Shown piece after piece: positions 7,499-10,789 of a stretch of DNA of 10,789 bases (the first letter of the stretch is position 1; the number at the start of each line of letters is the position of its first letter). The position numbers and the translations under genes were made by a program. Origin of the DNA: UMGS1124 sp045541255 (GTDB lineage Bacteria; Bacillota_I; Bacilli_A; RF39; UBA660); the NCBI GenBank assembly GCA_045541255.1, contig JAZQIU010000039.1, positions 1 through 10,789 of the forward strand, read 5' to 3'. Under the pieces are notes generated by a model that saw only the letters and a list, made by a program, of their open reading frames with translations, had not been told where the DNA came from and did no database searches.

Positions 7499-8281
7499 AT
7501 GTTTGTAGAAGCTGTTATAATTATTATATTAATATTTATTGCATTACAAGCTACTGGAAGTATTAGTTTAAATAAATTTGTAAAAGATAATCAAGAGTAT
7601 TTTAAAACCATGAAGGAAAGTGATTATGAATTTTTACTAAAAGCTCGTTATGGAGATGGTATTGATTCTGATAGACTTTTTACAATGCGTATAAGAGATG
7701 GTGCTATAACAATTGTTTTAGTTATATTCTTATTTATAAATAGTTTAGATTATACAAAAGTTATTGTTGCATTAGTTGCTGGTTATGGTGTGTTTAAAAT
7801 GGGTTATTTAAAATTAAAAAATTATTATAAAGCTCATTTACATGAAATAGATGCACAATTACCTTATTATTTAAAAAGTTTAGAAATTTTAATTCAACAT
7901 TATACAGTTCCTGTTGCGATTGGTAAGTCTTTAGAAGATGCTCCTAAAATATTTCAAGAAGGCTTAAAAGAGTTATTGCAAAAAATAAATGCTGGTGATT
8001 CAAGTATTACTCCATATATGGATTTTGCTAAAGATTACCCAGTTAGAGATTCAATGAGAATGATGAGACTTTTATATAGACTTGGTTTAGGTAGTCAAGA
8101 AAGAAAACAAGAACAATTATTACAATTTTCTAGATCTATATCAAGTTTACAACAAAAAGCTCGTGAAACAAGATATAGAAATAGACTAGAAAAAATGGAA
8201 AGTAAAACTATGGTAATGTTAGTTTGTACTGGCGTAGGTGTAATGTTGTTATTAGTTATTTCGATAATGAATATGTTTTAA
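7499..8281 (+). CDS. TadC-like inner-membrane platform protein (T2SSF domain)
   Basis: A 260-residue polytopic protein and the last gene of the motor operon. Helices are likely at about 3-18, 66-82, 86-103 and 237-258. The cytoplasmic T2SSF-type domain (115-235) opens with the segment LPYYLKSLEILIQHYTVPVA (121-140) and closes with a basic, Gln-rich helix (198-236). It presumably pairs with the TadB-like protein to form the platform engaged by the ATPase. An unusually G-rich ribosome binding site (GGGGGTTGAG, 7484-7493) overlaps the end of the upstream gene, only a few bases before the ATG. The last codons (Asn-Met-Phe-stop) are also the left arm of the operon terminator. No pilin, TadZ or prepilin peptidase gene follows. 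Confidence 0.8.
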   Translation: MFVEAVIIIILIFIALQATGSISLNKFVKDNQEYFKTMKESDYEFLLKARYGDGIDSDRLFTMRIRDGAITIVLVIFLFINSLDYTKVIVALVAGYGVFKMGYLKLKNYYKAHLHEIDAQLPYYLKSLEILIQHYTVPVAIGKSLEDAPKIFQEGLKELLQKINAGDSSITPYMDFAKDYPVRDSMRMMRLLYRLGLGSQERKQEQLLQFSRSISSLQQKARETRYRNRLEKMESKTMVMLVCTGVGVMLLLVISIMNMF

Positions 8282-8300
8282 AAAACATATTTTTTATTTT
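8270..8300 (+). terminator. Terminator overlapping the stop codon of the Tad-like operon
   Basis: AATATGTTTT (8270-8279) and AAAACATATT (8282-8291) form a perfect 10-base inverted repeat, followed by a T-rich tract (to about 8300). The stem has a single G-C pair and the TAA stop falls in the loop. Weak thermodynamically, but the perfect symmetry, position and T tail support a terminator role. Confidence 0.55.
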
Positions 8301-8325
8301 CAAAATATATTTCATTTAATTTATA

Positions 8326-8334
8326 TGATATAAT
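8326..8334 (+). promoter_or_regulatory. Extended -10 promoter for rimM-trmD
   Basis: TGATATAAT (8326-8334) is a full extended -10 element about 22 bases before the rimM ATG. The hexamer 17 bases upstream (TATATT, 8306-8311) is a poor -35, which an extended -10 can tolerate. It follows directly after the preceding operon's terminator, so rimM-trmD is probably transcribed independently of the Tad-like genes. AGAGTGAT (8346-8353) serves as the ribosome binding site. Confidence 0.55.
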
Positions 8335-8356
8335 ATATTTTGAAAAGAGTGATCTT

Positions 8357-8839
8357 ATGGATTTAGTGTATGTTGGAAAAATTGTTAATACTCATGGTAT
8401 AAAGGGAGAACTTAGAATACGTAGTGATTTTGAAAAAAAAGAATTAGTGTTTAAAATTGGTAATAAAATAATAATTGATAAAGAAGAGCATATTATAAGA
8501 ACTTATAGATATCATAAGATATTTGATATGATAACAATAGATGAATATGATAATATAAATGATGTTTTATGTTATGTGGGTAAAAATGTATATGTAAGTA
8601 GAGATTCTTTAAAATTAAATAGGGATGATTATTTATTAAGTGATTTAATAGGATTGAGTGTTGTTTTTAATGATACCGTTTATGGTATCGTTAAAGATTA
8701 TTCTAATGATTTAAATCCTTTGTTAAAAATAGAATATGAAAAAACTTATTTTATTCCTATAAAAGGCAATTATATAAAAAATGTAGATTTAGAGAGCAAG
8801 AGAATAGTTGTTGATAATATTGAAGGGTTGATAATATGA
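8357..8839 (+). CDS. rimM: Ribosome maturation factor RimM
   Basis: A 160-residue cytosolic factor that binds the 30S subunit (via ribosomal protein S19) and assists maturation of the 16S rRNA head domain. The hallmark N-terminal motif VGKIVNTHGIKGELR is present (6-20), followed by the RimM beta-barrel (to about 85). The PRC-barrel-like C-terminal domain begins with DDYLLSDLIGLSVV (89-102) and includes FIPIKGNYIKNVDLESKRI (132-150). Length is typical or slightly short for the family. It overlaps trmD by ATGA (8836-8839), the classical rimM-trmD coupling. The usual rpsP gene upstream is missing; the Tad-like operon occupies that side. Confidence 0.95.
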   Translation: MDLVYVGKIVNTHGIKGELRIRSDFEKKELVFKIGNKIIIDKEEHIIRTYRYHKIFDMITIDEYDNINDVLCYVGKNVYVSRDSLKLNRDDYLLSDLIGLSVVFNDTVYGIVKDYSNDLNPLLKIEYEKTYFIPIKGNYIKNVDLESKRIVVDNIEGLII

Positions 8840-9516
8840 AAATAAGTATTTTAACTTTATTTCCTACTATGTTTGATGGTTTTAAAAATGAGTCTATTAT
8901 TAAAAGAGCAATAGAAAAAGGTAAAGTTCAAATAGAAATTATTAATTTTAGAGATTATAGTACTATGAATAATAATCAAGTAGATGATACACCATATGGT
9001 GGTGGAGCTGGTATGGTATTAATGTGTCAACCTATATTTGATTGTATTGAAAGTATTAAGACTGATAATTCAGTAGTTGTTATGATGACTCCTGAAGGTA
9101 AAAGGTATAATCAAACTATGGCAAAAGAGTTTTTAAATATAAAACATTTAATACTTTTGTGTGGACATTATGAAGGCTTTGATGAAAGAATAAAAAATAT
9201 AGTTGATTTAGAAGTTAGTATGGGAGATTTTATATTAACTGGTGGTGAAATACCAGCGATGGCTATAACAGATAGTATAGTTCGTTTAATTGATGGGGTT
9301 ATAAATAAAGAAAGTTTAGTTAGTGAATCATTTGATAATGAATTATATGATTATCCTGTGTATACTAAACCATCTAATTTTAGAGGTTTAGAAGTTCCTG
9401 AAGTATTATTAAGTGGAGATCATAAAAAAATTGCAGAATGGCGCGAAAATGCTAGAATAGAAAAAACAAAAAATATAGTGGGGGATATTAATGAAAGTAG
9501 AGTTTATAAAGAATAA
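8836..9516 (+). CDS. trmD: tRNA (guanine-37-N1)-methyltransferase TrmD
   Basis: TrmD transfers a methyl group from S-adenosylmethionine to N1 of G37 in tRNAs with a G at position 36, preventing +1 frameshifting. It is a dimeric SPOUT enzyme with a trefoil knot. Hallmarks seen: ISILTLFPTMFDGF (3-16), DDTPYGGGAGM (50-60), LLCGHYEGFDERI (107-119), SMGDFILTGGEIPAM (128-142), LYDYPVYTKPSNFRGLEVP (170-188) and VLLSGDHKKIAEWR (190-203). At 226 residues it is shorter than common homologues (about 240-255). After EKTK the usual RPDLL-type C-terminal helix is replaced by NIVGDINESRVYKE, whose codons overlap the next gene by 26 bases. The catalytic core appears complete, so activity is expected. The usual downstream rplS is not present here. 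Confidence 0.95.
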   Translation: MKISILTLFPTMFDGFKNESIIKRAIEKGKVQIEIINFRDYSTMNNNQVDDTPYGGGAGMVLMCQPIFDCIESIKTDNSVVVMMTPEGKRYNQTMAKEFLNIKHLILLCGHYEGFDERIKNIVDLEVSMGDFILTGGEIPAMAITDSIVRLIDGVINKESLVSESFDNELYDYPVYTKPSNFRGLEVPEVLLSGDHKKIAEWRENARIEKTKNIVGDINESRVYKE

Positions 9517-9868
9517 TAATTTTTCTAATTATAAATTATATAATATTGATGGTTTTTTATTTAAGCCAAGAAATAAAAATATCCATTCACTAATAATTGT
9601 TAATAAAGATATGATTAAATGTATTTTAAGTAAAAAAATAAAAAAAGAAATATTAAGAGCTAAAAAGGCTGTTAAATTAATTATTAATAGCGATGTTTCT
9701 TTAATTAGCGATTGTGATATGATGAGTAAAGAAATAATTAGAATTAGTAAAAAGTTAGAGAATAATTATAGAAAATATTTTAGTGAGTTTGAATATTTTG
9801 AATTAGTTAAAGATTTATATTTTTTAAATAGTGAAATAAATTTAAAGAGAAATTTGATAGAAGAATAA
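9491..9868 (+). CDS. Hypothetical protein overlapping the end of trmD
   Basis: A 125-residue, Lys/Asn/Ile-rich soluble protein of no recognised family. It has no signal peptide, membrane segment or metal-binding motif. The first 40 residues look beta-rich (including NIDGFLFKPRNKNIHSLIIV, 18-37). The rest looks helical and charged, with a basic helix KKIKKEILRAKKAVK (48-62) and an acidic/aromatic helix near KYFSEFEYFELVKDLYF (95-111). The start is supported by a strong GGGGGA ribosome binding site (9480-9485) five bases before the ATG, located inside the trmD tail. The 26-base overlap and shared strand argue for co-translation with trmD. The position is where most Firmicutes carry rplS; the protein shows no resemblance to L19. 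Its composition fits its neighbours, so it is probably a native, lineage-restricted gene. Confidence 0.75.
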   Translation: MKVEFIKNNNFSNYKLYNIDGFLFKPRNKNIHSLIIVNKDMIKCILSKKIKKEILRAKKAVKLIINSDVSLISDCDMMSKEIIRISKKLENNYRKYFSEFEYFELVKDLYFLNSEINLKRNLIEE

Positions 9869-9886
9869 GTTATTTCTTCTTTTTTT
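9859..9886 (+). terminator. Terminator or attenuator after the trmD-linked gene
   Basis: AGAAGAA (9859-9865) pairs with TTCTTCT (9874-9880) around a short AT loop and continues into a run of seven T (9880-9886). The left arm spans the last two sense codons and reaches the stop codon of the hypothetical gene. The next gene starts only 27 bases beyond and no clear promoter lies between, so partial read-through is likely. Confidence 0.55.
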
Positions 9887-9912
9887 ATGCATATAAATTA
9901 GTGGGTGAAGAT

Positions 9913-10449
9913 ATGTCTAAAAAATATATTAAGGGTTTTATAACTAGGTGTTTAATATGTATTATACTTTTTTTGTTAATATCTATTGTATGTAATTTTA
10001 GTGATAAAAATTTGTTATGGTTTAAGAATAATATTTATGATAATAATATTAATTTTACTTTTTTTAATAAATTATATAATAAATATATAAGTAAGTATTT
10101 ACCTTTTGATGTATATGAAGAGAAAATTGTTATGAGTGAAGGTTTAGTATATAATTCTAAAGAAAAATATTTAAATGGTGTTTCTTTAAATGTTGGTAAA
10201 TCCTATAATATGTATTCTTTATGTGGAGGAATAGTTGTATATATAGGTGAAAAAGAAGGTTTAGGGGAAACAGTTATTATACAAGGAACTGATGGGGTAG
10301 ATTATTGGTATTCTAATTTAGAAAATTTAAGTGTTAATCTTTATGATTATATTGAAAAAAGTGTTTTAATAGGAACTAGTAAAGATCAAAATATTTATTT
10401 AACATTTGTTAAAAATGGTGAATATGTAAATTATGAAGAATATATTTAA
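9913..10449 (+). CDS. SpoIVFA-like protein with a degenerate M23/LytM domain
   Basis: A 178-residue single-pass membrane protein. The ATG at 9913 is preferred over the in-frame GTG at 9901, which lies within the ribosome binding site region (GGGTGAAG, 9903-9910). One transmembrane helix (about 10-28) precedes a linker and a C-terminal LytM-like fold (about 85-178): LCGGIVVYIGEKEGLGETVI (103-122), YWYSNLENLSV (131-141), SVLIGTS (150-156) and NIYLTFVKNGEYV (160-172). In active M23 peptidases the YxHL and HLHFE positions carry zinc-binding His; here they read YSNL and NIYLTF, and the domain contains no His, so it cannot be an active zinc peptidase. This matches SpoIVFA, which in Bacillus holds the site-2 protease SpoIVFB inactive in a complex until it is cut. 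The next gene, overlapping by 17 bases, is a SpoIVFB-like protease, which strongly supports this pairing. Its use in sporulation here is not established. Confidence 0.8.
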   Translation: MSKKYIKGFITRCLICIILFLLISIVCNFSDKNLLWFKNNIYDNNINFTFFNKLYNKYISKYLPFDVYEEKIVMSEGLVYNSKEKYLNGVSLNVGKSYNMYSLCGGIVVYIGEKEGLGETVIIQGTDGVDYWYSNLENLSVNLYDYIEKSVLIGTSKDQNIYLTFVKNGEYVNYEEYI

Positions 10450-10789
10450 AATCAACTTATTTACTTATCTGTTTTTAATATTATCTATGTTATCTGGTTA
10501 CTTTAGAGAAATATTTATAGTTTTTATAATTCTAATAATGCATGAATTAGGTCATTTTTTTTTAATGAAATTGTTGAATATAAATGTACAATCTATAACG
10601 ATTTATCCTTATGGTGGAATGATTAAAAGTAGTATGCTTATAAATACTAATTCTTTAAAAGTTATTTTAATTAGTTTAGGCGGAGTATTAATTCAATTTT
10701 TATTTTTGGGTTTTGTTTTTATAATTTATAAATTTGGTATAATGAATAATTATTATTATGATATTTTTTTTAAATATAATTTTTTTATT
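10433..10789 (+). CDS. SpoIVFB-like M50 site-2 metalloprotease (N-terminal 119 residues; cut by the window edge)
   Basis: The frame from the ATG at 10433 stays open for 119 codons to the right edge, so the C-terminus is missing. Hydrophobic segments at about 9-20 and 25-47 contain the intramembrane zinc motif HELGH (37-41), with Glu38 as the catalytic residue. SITIYPYGGMIK (55-66) matches the conserved PxGG region after the HExxH helix of SpoIVFB/S2P-type M50 proteases, and a further membrane segment with LISLGGVLIQF (78-88) follows. The second zinc ligand motif (NxxPxxxLDG) would lie outside the window. SpoIVFB cleaves pro-sigma-K within the membrane in Bacillus; related proteins occur in non-sporulating Firmicutes with unknown substrates. 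The ATG lies 17 bases inside the SpoIVFA-like gene, with GGTGA (10417-10421) upstream, indicating coupled synthesis of protease and regulator. Confidence 0.85.
   Translation, partial: MKNIFKINLFTYLFLILSMLSGYFREIFIVFIILIMHELGHFFLMKLLNINVQSITIYPYGGMIKSSMLINTNSLKVILISLGGVLIQFLFLGFVFIIYKFGIMNNYYYDIFFKYNFFI

Noticed and set aside
4645..8281. Reading the motor genes as a type II secretion system, competence pilus or type IV secretion system
   Set aside because: Those systems have one GspF/ComGB-type platform gene or VirB partners. Two successive T2SSF genes after a CpaF-type ATPase and a SAF protein are the Tad arrangement.
8672..8689. GATACC / GGTATC inverted repeat in rimM
   Set aside because: A perfect 6-base stem with a 6-base loop, but it lies within a conserved coding region, has no T tract, and such short palindromes are expected by chance.
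9901..9912. GTG at 9901 as the start of the SpoIVFA-like gene
   Set aside because: It overlaps the GGGTGAAG ribosome binding site that serves the ATG at 9913, which also gives a typical basic N-terminus before the membrane helix.

Overview
The window is a very AT-rich stretch (roughly a quarter G+C by eye) of a bacterial chromosome, with standard-code genes packed on one strand. All three stop codons are used. TGA functions as a stop at the ATGA overlaps, and Trp is TGG, so this is not a Mycoplasma-type UGA=Trp code. RimM, TrmD, a SpoIVFA/SpoIVFB-like pair, Gram-positive-type ribosome binding sites and the absence of a secretin point to a Firmicutes/Bacilli-type lineage. The style resembles the uncultured gut Bacilli groups often called RF39/RFN20 or 'Firmicutes CAG'. 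That lineage guess is inference; the low G+C and the gene content are seen directly.

Layout. (1) Positions 1-275, minus strand: the N-terminal 91 codons of a multi-pass membrane protein, perhaps a CPBP-family intramembrane protease, running off the left edge. (2) Positions 276-361: a divergent promoter region with an excellent plus-strand extended -10 promoter. (3) Positions 362-4538: a tightly overlapping three-gene operon. It encodes a small signal-peptide protein with a C-terminal membrane anchor, a 1016-residue secreted Cys-rich protein whose N-terminus looks like a thioester-forming adhesin domain, and a 133-residue protein with an N-terminal membrane anchor that resembles a minor pilin. 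It ends in a hairpin terminator. (4) Positions 4600-8281: a second operon with its own promoter encodes a compact Tad-like machine: a SAF-domain CpaB/RcpC-like protein, a CpaF-like ATPase, and TadB- and TadC-like membrane proteins. It ends in a terminator overlapping the last stop codon. (5) Positions 8326-9868: rimM-trmD plus an unrecognised 125-residue gene. (6) Positions 9913-10789: a SpoIVFA-like degenerate M23 protein followed by a SpoIVFB-like M50 site-2 protease that is cut off by the right edge.

How it may work together. The Tad-like genes encode an inner-membrane ATPase/platform of the kind that assembles or secretes pilin-like subunits. No outer-membrane secretin, TadZ, prepilin peptidase or recognisable Flp pilin is present in the window. 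The only candidate substrates or surface components are the three products just upstream. My main hypothesis is that the two operons form one surface-attachment system in which the thioester protein is the covalent adhesive tip and the Tad-like motor displays or retracts it. This is inferred from adjacency and domain types; nothing in the sequence proves it.

The right part is housekeeping. tRNA and ribosome maturation genes (rimM, trmD) sit apart from their usual rpsP and rplS neighbours. They are followed by the regulated intramembrane proteolysis pair that, in Bacillus, processes pro-sigma-K during sporulation.
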